Shown: positions 18,375-27,374, counted from the first letter of the stretch. The stretch: 64,000 bases of DNA from Rhizobium sp. NFR03 (GCF_900111275.1 NZ_FOGR01000008.1:62001-126000); one strand, 5' to 3'. Numbers and translations: made by a program. Notes: generated from the sequence alone by a model not told the origin.

Positions 18375-19289
18375 CTAGCCGGCCGCTATCGGATCATCAA
18401 TGTCCTGGCTTTGGAAATGATCAATCAAGAAGCGTGCGGCTGGTCCTGGCGGTGTATCGGTGCGGTAGACGGCCTGAAGGCGGTAGGGGCCGCCTTTGCA
18501 GTCCGGAAGATCGAGCTGCACGAGGCGCCCAGATTCTATGTCGTCTCTCACCATCGGCTCTGGCATATTGCCCCAGCCGATACCCTCCTTGAGCAGCATG
18601 TGCTTGGCGCCCAGATCGGCGAGCCGCCAGGTATGGTTTCCGACGACAGCGAACTCGTGGCCCTGGGTAAGGGGCGATCTGTCGGTCAGGACCAGTTGGA
18701 TATGTCCTCGTGCCGCGCCCGGCGGGTGAGATCCACCAGCCAACGGGTGATCCGGTGAGGCGACGGGGATGAGTTTGACGAAACCTACTCCGATGCGCTC
18801 GAGGCCCGCGATCTCAACATCAAGGGGGCCACTGATGCCGATCGCCGCGGTTCGGTTGAGCACGATCTGCGTCACGGCACCCAAGGCTTCGACATAAAGC
18901 CGAAGGGAAACGCTCGGAAATTCCTTCCGAAACGCCTTCAGCGCATCCATCACGCGTGCCGCCGGTAGCATGACGTCCAGTGCCAGGTGCACCTCCGGCT
19001 CTACACCACGAAGCATACTTTTTACCTTGGCCCGAAGATTGTCGATGCCATGGGCCACGCTCTTGGCCTCGGCAAGGACCGTTCTTCCTTCCAAAGTTAG
19101 CTGCGGCTTCTTCGTCGAAAGCCGATCGAAGAGCGTGACACCCAATTGCGTTTCGAGGTTGGCGATCGTGTAGCTGATCACAGACGTAGCACGGTTGAGC
19201 TTCCTCGAAGCCGCCGCGAAGCTGCCGGTCTCAACCACGGTAATGAAGACTTTAAGCTGATCCAGCGTCGGCTGTCCGGGATCTAACAT
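18375..19289 (-). CDS. LysR-family transcriptional regulator
   Basis: The 304-residue protein has the N-terminal winged HTH QLKVFITVVETGSFAAASRKLNRATSVISYTIANLE (residues 9-44; unusually Ser-Tyr replaces the common S-R) and a standard LysR substrate-binding domain. It is divergent from the pirin gene, with 99 bases between starts, so it probably controls the redox cluster 19389-24359 and itself. Repeated TTTTC...GAAA motifs at 19307-19337 are candidate binding sites. Confidence 0.92.
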   Translation of the reverse strand: MLDPGQPTLDQLKVFITVVETGSFAAASRKLNRATSVISYTIANLETQLGVTLFDRLSTKKPQLTLEGRTVLAEAKSVAHGIDNLRAKVKSMLRGVEPEVHLALDVMLPAARVMDALKAFRKEFPSVSLRLYVEALGAVTQIVLNRTAAIGISGPLDVEIAGLERIGVGFVKLIPVASPDHPLAGGSHPPGAARGHIQLVLTDRSPLTQGHEFAVVGNHTWRLADLGAKHMLLKEGIGWGNMPEPMVRDDIESGRLVQLDLPDCKGGPYRLQAVYRTDTPPGPAARFLIDHFQSQDIDDPIAAG

Positions 19290-19306
19290 TTCTAATTCCT
19301 CGATCG

Positions 19307-19337
19307 TTTTCGCCGAAATTATCTGAGTTTTCCGAAA
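19307..19337. promoter_or_regulatory. pair of TTTTC-n-GAAA motifs between lysR and pirin genes
   Basis: TTTTCGCCGAAA begins at 19307 and TTTTCCGAAA at 19328, 21 bases apart, in the 99-base divergent spacer. Two similar dyads on the same helix face fit a LysR binding region; the assignment is inferred from position. Confidence 0.4.
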
Positions 19338-19388
19338 CGTCCAGTGGGCCTACCTTCAATCCATCGAGTTCAACCGCCGGAGCTGACA

Positions 19389-20285
19389 ATGTCCTATTTG
19401 TCTAACGCTGACATCGAGCAAGTTATCCTGCCCTCAACCCGTGACCTCGGAGGCTTCTCCGTTCGCCGGGCATTGCCTGCAGCCATGCGCCAGATGGTCG
19501 GGCCCTTCATATTTCTCGACAGTTTTGGGCCAGTGCGGTTCGGTGCTGGCGAAGGAATTGATACCCGCCCTCACCCCCATATCGGTCTTTCAACACTGAC
19601 CTACCTTCTCGACGGTGAGTTGCTGCATCGTGACAGCGAGAGCTATGTGCAGTCGATCAGCCCCGGGGAAGTCAATCTGATGGTCGCCGGTTCCGGCATT
19701 GTTCACTCCGAGCGGACTCCGGAACATATCCGCAAGGACGGGGGCAAGCTCACGGGCCTGCAGAGCTGGATCGCGCTTCCCAAACAAAAGGAAGAGACTG
19801 CACCGCTTTTTCAGCACATCGGCGCCCATGAACTACCAACGACCAATGGTGAGGGCATCAATATGAAGCTTCTTGCCGGCACGCTGCACGGACGTCGATC
19901 ACCTGCCAGTATCTTCTCTGACCTCTTCTCTGCAGAGATCCAGCTCAAGGCTGGAGTACGCTACAGGATCGACGGGGAGCATATCGAGCGAGCGATCTTC
20001 GTCGTCAGCGGTGCGATCGAGATCATGGGGCAAGACGGTATCTACGGGCCGGATCGTCTGATCGTGTTCAAGCCCGGCGCAGAGATCGTTGTAAAGGCGA
20101 ACGAGCCAGCGCGGTTTCTTGCCTTCGGAGGCGAGCCGCTTCCTGAAAAACGGTTCATCCGCTGGAATTTCGTGGCCACGGACCAGGAGCGCATTCGCCA
20201 TGCTGCCAACCAGTGGCGCGAACGGCAATTCCCCGGCGTGCCGGGCGACGACGAGTTCATTCCCCTCCCCGACAACTTCAACTGA
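19389..20285 (+). CDS. pirin family protein
   Basis: The 298-residue bicupin protein is read from ATG 19389 (MSYLSNADIEQ). The N-terminal cupin has the metal site region RPHPHIGLSTLTYLLDGEL and MVAGSGIVHSE, with three His and a Glu as in pirin/quercetinase-like proteins. Bacterial pirins are often induced by electrophiles or oxidative stress, and some cleave quercetin. It is the first gene of the plus-strand cluster divergent from LysR, with the next gene 28 bases downstream. Confidence 0.92.
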   Translation: MSYLSNADIEQVILPSTRDLGGFSVRRALPAAMRQMVGPFIFLDSFGPVRFGAGEGIDTRPHPHIGLSTLTYLLDGELLHRDSESYVQSISPGEVNLMVAGSGIVHSERTPEHIRKDGGKLTGLQSWIALPKQKEETAPLFQHIGAHELPTTNGEGINMKLLAGTLHGRRSPASIFSDLFSAEIQLKAGVRYRIDGEHIERAIFVVSGAIEIMGQDGIYGPDRLIVFKPGAEIVVKANEPARFLAFGGEPLPEKRFIRWNFVATDQERIRHAANQWRERQFPGVPGDDEFIPLPDNFN

Positions 20286-20312
20286 AACCCCATCTAATCA
20301 AGGAGAAGTACA

Positions 20313-20909
20313 ATGACGACCTATGCAATCATCGGTTCCGGTGCGATCGGCTCTGCACTTGCTGAACGCTTCCATGCTGCAGGCGTTGACGCCGTTATCG
20401 CCAACACACGCGGTCCGGGCTCGCTTCAGCCTGTCACCGACAAGTTCGGCAGCACGGTGAACGCCGTCGAACTCGATCAGGCTCTTCAATCCGACGTTCT
20501 TATTCTGGCTGTGCCTTATGACGCCGTACCGGAAGTCGCTGGCAAAAAAGCAGCCTGGGAAGGCCGCACCATCGTCGACGCGACGAACGCTATCGACTTT
20601 CCTGCTTTCAAACCACGTGACCTTGGTGGCCGGTTGTCTTCGGAAATCGTCTCCGATCTCTTCCCTGGCGCTCAGCTCGTGAAAGCGTTCAACACCCTCC
20701 CGGCCGCTGTCCTGGCTGCCGATCCGGTGAAAGCGAGCGGAAAGCGCGTTCTCTTTCTATCCGGTAATTTCCCGGAGGCCAGCAAGAAGGTAGCGGACCT
20801 GATCGCTCGTCTGGGCTTTGCGCCGTCCGACCTTGGCAGTTTCAAAGCCTCCGGTTCACTTCAGCATTTCGGGCAGCCGCTGGTCGCGCTCAACCTGCTG
20901 AAAGACTGA
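20313..20909 (+). CDS. NADP-binding oxidoreductase (F420-dependent NADP reductase-like fold)
   Basis: The 198-residue Rossmann protein starts MTTYAIIGSGAIGSALAERF (G-x-G-x-x-G at residues 8-13) and has VLILAVPYDAVPEVA and the conserved LVKAFNTLPAAVL. This is the NADP_Rossmann/NPD family to which F420H2:NADP oxidoreductase belongs, but rhizobia lack F420 so the partner is unknown. An AAGGAGA site precedes the start. It belongs to the pirin operon. Confidence 0.9.
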   Translation: MTTYAIIGSGAIGSALAERFHAAGVDAVIANTRGPGSLQPVTDKFGSTVNAVELDQALQSDVLILAVPYDAVPEVAGKKAAWEGRTIVDATNAIDFPAFKPRDLGGRLSSEIVSDLFPGAQLVKAFNTLPAAVLAADPVKASGKRVLFLSGNFPEASKKVADLIARLGFAPSDLGSFKASGSLQHFGQPLVALNLLKD

Positions 20910-21026
20910 GACGCAAAATCGGTCGATAAAGTCGAATGTAATGAACCAACCTATGCAGGTTTTATCGAATGATGAAAAAGCAGATGTTGCATTCATCGAC
21001 ACCAACATCCTCACGGAGTTACCGAA

Positions 21027-21635
21027 ATGACCAAAGTTCTCGTTCTCTACTACTCGTCCTACGGCCACATCGAGACAATGGCAGGCTCAATCGCTGAAGG
21101 CGCAAGAAGCGCCGGCGCCGACGTTACGATCAAGCGTGTCCCGGAAACTGTCCCGCTCGAAATTGCCGAAAAGGCTCATTTCAAGATCAACCAGGAGGCA
21201 CCGATTGCGACCGTCGCGGAACTCGCCGACTATGACGCGATCATCGTCGGTACCGGCACACGCTTCGGGCGGATGTCGTCGCAGATGGCGGCCTTCCTCG
21301 ACCAGGCCGGTGGCCTGTGGGCACGGGGTGCTCTCAACGGCAAAGTTGGCGCAGCGTTCGCCTCGACGGGCACCCAGCACGGCGGACAGGAAACCACCCT
21401 GTTTTCGATCATCACCAACCTCATGCACTTTGGCATGATCATCGTCGGCCTGCCCTACAGCCACCAGGGCCAGACGAGCACTGAAGAAATTGTTGGTGGC
21501 GCTCCTTACGGGGCAACAACGGTTGCCGGTGGCGACGGGTCGCGCCAGCCTTCGCAGATCGATCTCGCCGGTGCCTTCCATCAGGGCGAGATCGTCGCCC
21601 GCACTGCAGCGGCTCTTGTCGCAGCCCGCAACTAA
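21027..21635 (+). CDS. wrbA: NAD(P)H:quinone oxidoreductase, WrbA type
   Basis: The 202-residue flavodoxin-like protein has the FMN phosphate loop [13 protein letters not shown] (residues 7-19) and the WrbA signatures [22 protein letters not shown] and [14 protein letters not shown]. It reduces quinones by two electrons, avoiding semiquinone radicals. It is 117 bases after the preceding gene, leaving room for its own promoter; that gap has an inverted repeat TCGATAAA (20923-20930) and TTTATCGA (20961-20968). Confidence 0.95.
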   Translation: MTKVLVLYYSSYGHIETMAGSIAEGARSAGADVTIKRVPETVPLEIAEKAHFKINQEAPIATVAELADYDAIIVGTGTRFGRMSSQMAAFLDQAGGLWARGALNGKVGAAFASTGTQHGGQETTLFSIITNLMHFGMIIVGLPYSHQGQTSTEEIVGGAPYGATTVAGGDGSRQPSQIDLAGAFHQGEIVARTAAALVAARN

Positions 21636-21708
21636 ACCCGCCCGACCCACTCCTAAAATGCAGCTCCAAACAGACCAGCCGATTGCGATCGGCTGGCAAG
21701 GAGAAATC

Positions 21709-22482
21709 ATGTCCTCGCTTTTCTCAAACAAGGTCGTCGCGGTCACCGGTGCAGGCTCCGGGATCGGTCGGGCGATAGCACTTGGGCTCGCTCGCGACGG
21801 CGCGACAGTGCATCTGGCTGATCGCGATGCCGAGGGTCTCACACAAACGGCAGAGCTCATCCGCACCGAAGATGGCCGGGCATTCACAACCGAGCTCGAT
21901 GTCGCGAGCGAACTTCAGGTCGTCGGATGGATCGAACAGATCGATGCCGCATCCGGTCGGCTCGACGCGGCTTTCAACAATGCCGGGATAACCGGCCCTG
22001 CAAAACGGATTCAAGATTATCCATTAGAAGACTTTCAGCGGGTCATCGCCGTCAATCTCCAGAGTGTCTTTCTCGGGATGAAGTACCAGATCCCGCTGAT
22101 CAAGCGCAGTGGTGGTGGCTCTATCGTGAACACGGCTTCCGTCGCCGCTTTGACGGGACCGGGAGGCATGAGTGCCTACGCTGCTTCCAAGCACGGGGTG
22201 CAGGGCCTGACCCGGGTTGTCGCGATGGAGAATGCAGCGCACGGCATCCGCGTCAACGCGATCGCGCCTGGCTGGACTGAAACGCCAATGGTCGCGGCAA
22301 ACAGCCACCAGAACCCGGCGTTTGTGGCACTCGCTCAAAACGCCATTCCTGCCAAACGCGGCGGCAAGCCGGAGGAAATCGCGGCCGCGGCAATCTGGCT
22401 TGCCTCCGACGCCGCCTCCTATGTCACCGGACACATGCTGACCGTCGACGGCGGCATGACCATCGGTGGTTTTGAACTCTGA
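21709..22482 (+). CDS. short-chain dehydrogenase/reductase
   Basis: The 257-residue classical SDR is read from ATG 21709 after AAGGAG; the long upstream frame extension is antisense-like noise from the wrbA end. Motifs: TGAGSGIGRA (cofactor loop), NNAGITG, catalytic Y-x-x-x-K in SAYAASKHG, and the C-terminal YVTGHMLTVDGG. The substrate is unknown; within the quinone/electrophile cluster it may reduce a carbonyl or quinone. Confidence 0.93.
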   Translation: MSSLFSNKVVAVTGAGSGIGRAIALGLARDGATVHLADRDAEGLTQTAELIRTEDGRAFTTELDVASELQVVGWIEQIDAASGRLDAAFNNAGITGPAKRIQDYPLEDFQRVIAVNLQSVFLGMKYQIPLIKRSGGGSIVNTASVAALTGPGGMSAYAASKHGVQGLTRVVAMENAAHGIRVNAIAPGWTETPMVAANSHQNPAFVALAQNAIPAKRGGKPEEIAAAAIWLASDAASYVTGHMLTVDGGMTIGGFEL

Positions 22483-22507
22483 CACCGAACCTCGAAAGGA
22501 AAATCCC

Positions 22508-22954
22508 ATGTCAGACCAACCTGAAGCATTGAAAGCAATCGTCCGCCGCAACACACTCGAGGTGCAGTCCGGCGGCAACTTCGAACTTTTCGACGAGCTT
22601 TTCGCCGACGATTTTCTGGACCACACACCGCAGCCAGGCGGGACGCCAGACAAGGAAGGAGCGCGTCGTCTTTACCACGCGCTGCGCGAAGCCTTCCCCG
22701 ACTTCCGCGCGGAAATTCACTGGCAAGCGGTCGATGGCGACATCGTGACGACTTTCAAGACCTATCACGGCACACATAAGGGCGTCGTCCTTGGGATCGC
22801 ACCAACGGGCCGCCAGATCAAGTTCGAAACTGTCGATGCCATGCGCATTCGCAACGGCAAAATCGCCGAACACTGGGGTGTCGCCAACCTCTATTATCTT
22901 CTGCAGCAACTCGACGCCCTGCCCTCCTCGGCCCCCAAAGTGCCGGAACATTAG
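22508..22954 (+). CDS. SnoaL-like / ester-cyclase-family NTF2-fold protein
   Basis: The 148-residue protein has the SnoaL-like pattern NTLEVQSGGNFELFDELFADDFLDHTPQPG, then LREAFPDFRAEIHWQAVDGD and GIAPTGRQIKFETVDAMRIRNGKIAEHWGV, typical of the NTF2-like ester-cyclase family. A specific reaction cannot be assigned. It lies 25 bases after one SDR and 11 bases before the next. Confidence 0.88.
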   Translation: MSDQPEALKAIVRRNTLEVQSGGNFELFDELFADDFLDHTPQPGGTPDKEGARRLYHALREAFPDFRAEIHWQAVDGDIVTTFKTYHGTHKGVVLGIAPTGRQIKFETVDAMRIRNGKIAEHWGVANLYYLLQQLDALPSSAPKVPEH

Positions 22955-22965
22955 GGATCACCACA

Positions 22966-23742
22966 ATGAGCAACAGTAACATTCTCGACGACAAGGTCGT
23001 CATCGTAACCGGCGCATCGAGCGGCATTGGACGTGCGATTGCCATCCGGGCTGCCGAACATGGCGCCAAAGCAGTTATCGTCTCGGACGTCGTGGAAGCA
23101 CCGCGCGAAGGCGGTGAACCGACTGCCTCCGAGATCAGAAAACGGGGGGCCAAATCCGTCTTCGTGAAAGCAGACGTCAGCCGCAAGGCTGACAACGACG
23201 CCCTCGTTGCGGCGGCAGAAGAATTCGGCGGCGTCGATGTCATGGTAGCAAATGCAGGCATTACGCTGAAGACAGACGGGGCGGAGGTTCCCGAAGACGA
23301 TTACCGCCGCCTGATGTCTGTCAATCTCGATGGCCCGCTGTTTGGCGTGCAGGCAGCTGCGCGTCAGATGAAAGCACTCAACAAGCAGGGCAGCATTGTC
23401 CTCATGGCAAGCATGGGCGGGATCTCTGGCGCCGGCATCACCGTCGCCTACTCGACCAGCAAGGGCGGCGTTGTGCTGATGGCCAAATCATTGGCCGACG
23501 CTCTTGGCCCCGACCGTATCCGCGTCAATGCAGTCGCACCCGGCACCATCGACACCGAGCTTCTTCGCACGAGCCCCGGTATCGCCCAGGCCTCCGAGGG
23601 CTTTCGCCAGAGGACGCCGCTTCGCCGGCTTCGCAAACCGGCGGAAGTCGGAGACGCCGTGGCTTTCCTTGGCTCGGACCTGTCGAGCTATGTGTCTGGT
23701 ACCGCGCTCCTCGTGGATGGAGGACTGCTCTCCGTTATCTGA
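22966..23742 (+). CDS. short-chain dehydrogenase/reductase
   Basis: The 258-residue classical SDR has TGASSGIGRA near the N-terminus, VANAGITL, the catalytic pair in VAYSTSKGG (Y-x-x-x-K) and the C-terminal YVSGTALLVDGG. It is paralogous to, but clearly diverged from, the SDR at 21709. It is the last gene before a strong intrinsic terminator at 23763-23792. Confidence 0.93.
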   Translation: MSNSNILDDKVVIVTGASSGIGRAIAIRAAEHGAKAVIVSDVVEAPREGGEPTASEIRKRGAKSVFVKADVSRKADNDALVAAAEEFGGVDVMVANAGITLKTDGAEVPEDDYRRLMSVNLDGPLFGVQAAARQMKALNKQGSIVLMASMGGISGAGITVAYSTSKGGVVLMAKSLADALGPDRIRVNAVAPGTIDTELLRTSPGIAQASEGFRQRTPLRRLRKPAEVGDAVAFLGSDLSSYVSGTALLVDGGLLSVI

Positions 23743-23762
23743 TTTATCGACCCTCCAGTCGG

Positions 23763-23792
23763 ACCCGCGCCCTCAAAAGCGCGGGTTTTTCT
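23763..23792 (+). terminator. intrinsic terminator after SDR gene
   Basis: ACCCGCGC (23763-23770) and GCGCGGGT (23779-23786) form an 8-bp GC-rich stem with an 8-nt loop, followed by TTTTTC. It lies 20 bases after the stop at 23742 and should end the pirin-to-SDR transcript, so doxX at 23925 probably has its own promoter. Confidence 0.8.
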
Positions 23793-23924
23793 TTGCCTCC
23801 ACCGTTCGATTTTTTCGACGATAATCTGCGATATTATCCAGCTTTTTCGTTCGCTCGGATGGTGGCAATTTCTCCTCACGACGCAGCCACGGTGGCTACG
23901 CCCCAAACTTAAGGAAGAACGTCC

Positions 23925-24359
23925 ATGTCTTATTCCGATGCAATCGCCCAGCGCGTTGAAACTCTCTCCCATTCGGCCCTCATCAACGGCGTCACGCCTC
24001 TCACCGGCCGTGTCCTGCTGGCGGCAATCTTCCTTCTGTCCGGTATCAGCAAGATCTCTGATCCAGCTGGGACGATCGGCTATATCAATATGGTTGGCCT
24101 GCCCTTCCCGCAGCTGTCCTATGGCGCAGCGGTCGTGACTGAACTCCTGGGCAGCATTGCCCTGATCCTCGGTTTCCAGACCCGCATCGTCGCTCTGATC
24201 CTTGCCCTGTTCAGCGTTGCCACGGCACTGACGTTCCACAACAACCTCAGCGACCTGAACCAGTTCATCCACTTCTTCAAGAACATCGCAATGGCCGGCG
24301 GTCTGCTGCAGGTCGTGGCGTTCGGCGCGGGTCGTTACAGCCTCGACGCCCGCCGCTAA
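23925..24359 (+). CDS. DoxX family membrane protein
   Basis: The 144-residue protein has four hydrophobic segments: LTGRVLLAAIFLLSGISKI; a segment around YGAAVVTELLGSIALILGF; IVALILALFSVATAL; and a C-terminal one around FFKNIAMAGGLLQVVAF. This is the DoxX/YphA layout. DoxX proteins are linked to quinone or thiol redox at the membrane. It continues the redox theme but follows a terminator. Confidence 0.9.
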   Translation: MSYSDAIAQRVETLSHSALINGVTPLTGRVLLAAIFLLSGISKISDPAGTIGYINMVGLPFPQLSYGAAVVTELLGSIALILGFQTRIVALILALFSVATALTFHNNLSDLNQFIHFFKNIAMAGGLLQVVAFGAGRYSLDARR

Positions 24360-24734
24360 GATCGTGAACGAGGTCTGTGAAGCCGCTTATGAAACCAAAC
24401 GAGACTGCCTCTCAGGTGCGGAAATAGAGGCGCGCCTGAGAGCTGGCAGGCGCTTTTTACCTCTTGAGCGGAGTCTGGTCATCGACAAAGTGTTCAAACC
24501 GGAGATATCGGCCTCAGATTGCTCGAGTTGAAACGTTGGGTTTCGCCGATGATTGCGGCACCCTTCGCTCATTTCGTGCCCATTCGATCAACAAATGGTC
24601 AAATCCCACAGCTACATTACCCAAAAACGCCTTTCCTCAGCGAGGTATTAAGAACTGGCACGCGCTTTGCTTTTGACTGATGTGACCGTTTTGCCTGATT
24701 TGACGGTTTGTCCAATATAGAAAAGGGGAACTCG
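24360..24734 (+). promoter_or_regulatory. promoter region of amino-alcohol-type operon with 18-bp tandem repeat
   Basis: No gene is seen in these 375 bases. Just upstream of the binding-protein start lie two adjacent imperfect 18-bp direct repeats, TGATGTGACCGTTTTGCC (24678-24695) and TGATTTGACGGTTTGTCC (24696-24713), 14 of 18 positions identical. A TTGACT at 24673-24678 could be a -35 box with the second repeat covering the -10. Direct repeats are the usual target of DeoR-family repressors, and a DeoR gene sits in this operon at 30189. Confidence 0.5.
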
Positions 24735-26318
24735 ATGGGTTCGGAATTCAGTCGTCGTCGCTTCCTGCAGGGATCCGCAGGCGCAGCCGCCCTTGCCGGT
24801 TACATGCAGATCAATCCTGACTTCTTCATCTCGTCGGCCTACGCGCAGACCGGCAAGACCATGACCTTCCTGTCGGCCGAGAACATCACCGGTAACTGGG
24901 ATCCGACCGCCCACACGACGCTGTCGCAGAAGAATATTGAAGGCTTCGTCATGGGATTCCTCACCCGTACCCCGATGAAGCTCGAGGATCCCGGCGCGGT
25001 CGTCTACGAACTGGCGACCGACATCAAGCTTCTCGATGCGCATCGCCTGCAAATCAAGCTGCGCAAAGGCATTGTTTTCCACGACGGCAAGCCATTCAAG
25101 TCCGAGGACGTCAAGGCGACCTTCGAATACGGGTCAAGGGCCGATCGCCCGGCCCAGTGGTATCCAGGCCCGACTGAAACGCTAACGATTGAGACACCGG
25201 ACGATCACACCGTCATCGTCGACACGTCGAAGGGCGGCTATCCGGCCCATCTCTTCATCTTCCTCGCATCCTTCCTGCCGATCATGTCGGCCAAGGATGT
25301 CGCCGGCGGGCCCGGCGGCCCACTCTCTCAACGCCTCAATGGCACCGGCCCGTTCAAGTTCGTCGAACAGCGCGGCAACGACACAGTGATGGCGGCCTAT
25401 GACGGCTACTTCAAGGGCAAGCCTGCGATCCCCGGCATCAATTTCACCTTCACCGGCGATTCCACCACCCGCATGCTGTCGCTGATGAATGGCCAGGCCT
25501 CGATCGTCGAGCGGCTGGAACCGGAACAGGTGGATTCGATCAAGGATAATCCGGCGATCTACATCAACAATGTGGTTTCGGTGGAAAACAAGTATCTGTG
25601 GTTCCGCTGCTCCAAGGCGCCCTTCGACGACCCGCGCATCCGCCTCGCCGCCTGCCATTCGATCGATCGCGACATGATAATGGAACTGATGGGATCGGCC
25701 GGCCATGCCTCGTCGAACTTCGTGTCGCCCGTCAAATTCGGCTATACGGACCTGCCGAACTACCCGCAATTCGATCCGGAAAAAGCACAGGCGCTACTCG
25801 CCGAAGCCGGCTTCCCGAACGGCAAGGGCTTGCCGCAGCTCGAATACATAACCTCCGTCGGCTTCTACCCGAAGACCAAGGAATATGGCGAAATGGTCAC
25901 CGCCATGCTTCAGGAACAGGGTTTCAACATTAGCCTGACGGTGCTTGAGCCAGCCGCCTGGAATGAGCAGCTTTACCATCGCCCCGGCGGCGGCCCCGGC
26001 CACATGGTCGATTGCGGCTGGTCGACTGCCTCGCCGGAACCGGATCTTGTCCTGCGCACCCATTTCCATTCGTCCTCGCACCGCATCTGCGGCATCGAGG
26101 ACAAGGAGATCGATGCCAGCCTCGACAAGGAACGCAACGCGTCGACGCTGGAGGAGCGCAAAAAGATCCTCCAGGAAGAGACCATGCCGCTCATCGCCTC
26201 CAAGATGCCGGCACTCTCGCTGTTCACATCCGTGATGATCCACGCCATGCAGAAGGATTTCGAGGGCATGTACATCTATCCCGACGGATCGATCGACGCA
26301 GCCAAACCCGCCGCCTGA
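24735..26318 (+). CDS. family-5 extracellular solute-binding protein with Tat signal
   Basis: The 527-residue protein is read from ATG 24735 after AAGGGG. The N-terminus SEFSRRRFLQGSAGAAALAG is a twin-arginine (Tat) leader, unlike the Sec-type leader of the other peptide-type binding protein at 2992. The mature part has SBP_bac_5 features (LSAENITGNWDPTAHT; LQIKLRKGIVFHDGKPFKSE; KAPFDDPRIRLAACHSIDRD). It is the first gene of the operon. The ligand is unknown; the enzymes downstream suggest an amino-alcohol or N-acyl/carbamoyl conjugate and not a simple peptide. Confidence 0.93.
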   Translation: MGSEFSRRRFLQGSAGAAALAGYMQINPDFFISSAYAQTGKTMTFLSAENITGNWDPTAHTTLSQKNIEGFVMGFLTRTPMKLEDPGAVVYELATDIKLLDAHRLQIKLRKGIVFHDGKPFKSEDVKATFEYGSRADRPAQWYPGPTETLTIETPDDHTVIVDTSKGGYPAHLFIFLASFLPIMSAKDVAGGPGGPLSQRLNGTGPFKFVEQRGNDTVMAAYDGYFKGKPAIPGINFTFTGDSTTRMLSLMNGQASIVERLEPEQVDSIKDNPAIYINNVVSVENKYLWFRCSKAPFDDPRIRLAACHSIDRDMIMELMGSAGHASSNFVSPVKFGYTDLPNYPQFDPEKAQALLAEAGFPNGKGLPQLEYITSVGFYPKTKEYGEMVTAMLQEQGFNISLTVLEPAAWNEQLYHRPGGGPGHMVDCGWSTASPEPDLVLRTHFHSSSHRICGIEDKEIDASLDKERNASTLEERKKILQEETMPLIASKMPALSLFTSVMIHAMQKDFEGMYIYPDGSIDAAKPAA

Positions 26319-26328
26319 GCGTGATCAG

Positions 26329-26360
26329 CCGCACGCCGTTTACCCCCAAGCGGCGTGCGG
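26329..26360 (+). promoter_or_regulatory. intercistronic hairpin after binding-protein gene
   Basis: A perfect 10-bp inverted repeat CCGCACGCCG (26329-26338) and CGGCGTGCGG (26351-26360) with a 12-nt loop and no T-run lies between the binding protein and the first permease. It mirrors the hairpin at 2956-2984 in the other peptide-type operon and probably sets the binding protein to permease ratio. Confidence 0.6.
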
Positions 26361-26393
26361 ATTGCCCGTGACATACCCCAGCGGAGTGACTGA

Positions 26394-27374
26394 ATGTTTG
26401 CCGTGAATTTCCTGATGCGGCGCCTGGTTCAGGGCGTCATCATCATATTCCTCGTGTCCTTGCTGATCTTCACCCTTCTGCGGGTGGTGCCGGGTGACCC
26501 GGTTCGCCTGATGGCAGGCGGCATGGCACCGGAAGCGCTGATCGAGAAGATCGCAACCGATATGGGCCTGCGCGATCCGATCCTGGTGCAATTCGGCCGC
26601 TACATGGGAGGCGTGGTTCACGGCGACCTCGGTCAGTCCTTCGTCAGGCCCGCAAACGGCGCCTCGACCGGCGGCTCGACATTCAACGACACGACACGCG
26701 GCGAACGGGCAAAAGTCTTCGACCTGATCTTCGATGCCCTGCCGATGACACTTCAGCTGGCCGGCGTCACGCTGGTCATCGCATTGGTCTTTTCCGCGAT
26801 CGTTGGCATCGCCGGTGGCCTCTCGATTGGCAGATGGCCTGACAAGCTTGCCTTCTACATTTCCTCGATCTTCATTTCGCTGCCGAATTTCTGGCTCGGC
26901 ATCGTGCTGGCGCTGCTGTTTTCGGTCAAGCTCGGCTGGCTGCCGGCAATCGGTTATCAGGGTTTCGCCTACACGATCCTGCCGGCCATCGTGCTTGCGG
27001 TAGAACTGTCACCGGTCCTCATCCGCACGCTGGTCAGTTCCGTGTCCGCCCAGATGATGGAGCCATACGTGTCCGTCGGCCGCGTGCGCGGCCTCAGCCG
27101 CTCGCGGATCATCTCCAACCACGCATTGCGCAACGCATCGGTACCGCTCCTCAACCTGCTCGGCGTGCAGTTCTCCAGCCTGCTCGGCGGGGTCATCATC
27201 GTCGAATACATTTTCGATTATCCCGGCCTTGGCCTGTTGACCATCAATGCCGTGCTGCAGCGCGACTTTCCGCTAATTCAGGGGATCGCCATCGTCACCA
27301 GCGCCATCTTCGTGCTGATCAACATCGTTGTCGATCTCATCGCAACCACCATCGATCCGAGGCTTGAATACTGA
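26394..27374 (+). CDS. peptide-type ABC transporter permease (DppB-like)
   Basis: The 326-residue permease starts MFAVNFLMRRLVQGVIIIFL, has the periplasmic VVPGDPVRLMAGG motif, EAA loop GRVRGLSRSRIISNHALRNA and ends IATTIDPRLEY, as usual for DppB/OppB. It has a slightly longer periplasmic loop (around residues 85-110, QSFVRPANGASTGGSTFNDT) than the DppB-like protein at 2008. It overlaps the next permease by one base. Confidence 0.94.
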   Translation: MFAVNFLMRRLVQGVIIIFLVSLLIFTLLRVVPGDPVRLMAGGMAPEALIEKIATDMGLRDPILVQFGRYMGGVVHGDLGQSFVRPANGASTGGSTFNDTTRGERAKVFDLIFDALPMTLQLAGVTLVIALVFSAIVGIAGGLSIGRWPDKLAFYISSIFISLPNFWLGIVLALLFSVKLGWLPAIGYQGFAYTILPAIVLAVELSPVLIRTLVSSVSAQMMEPYVSVGRVRGLSRSRIISNHALRNASVPLLNLLGVQFSSLLGGVIIVEYIFDYPGLGLLTINAVLQRDFPLIQGIAIVTSAIFVLINIVVDLIATTIDPRLEY

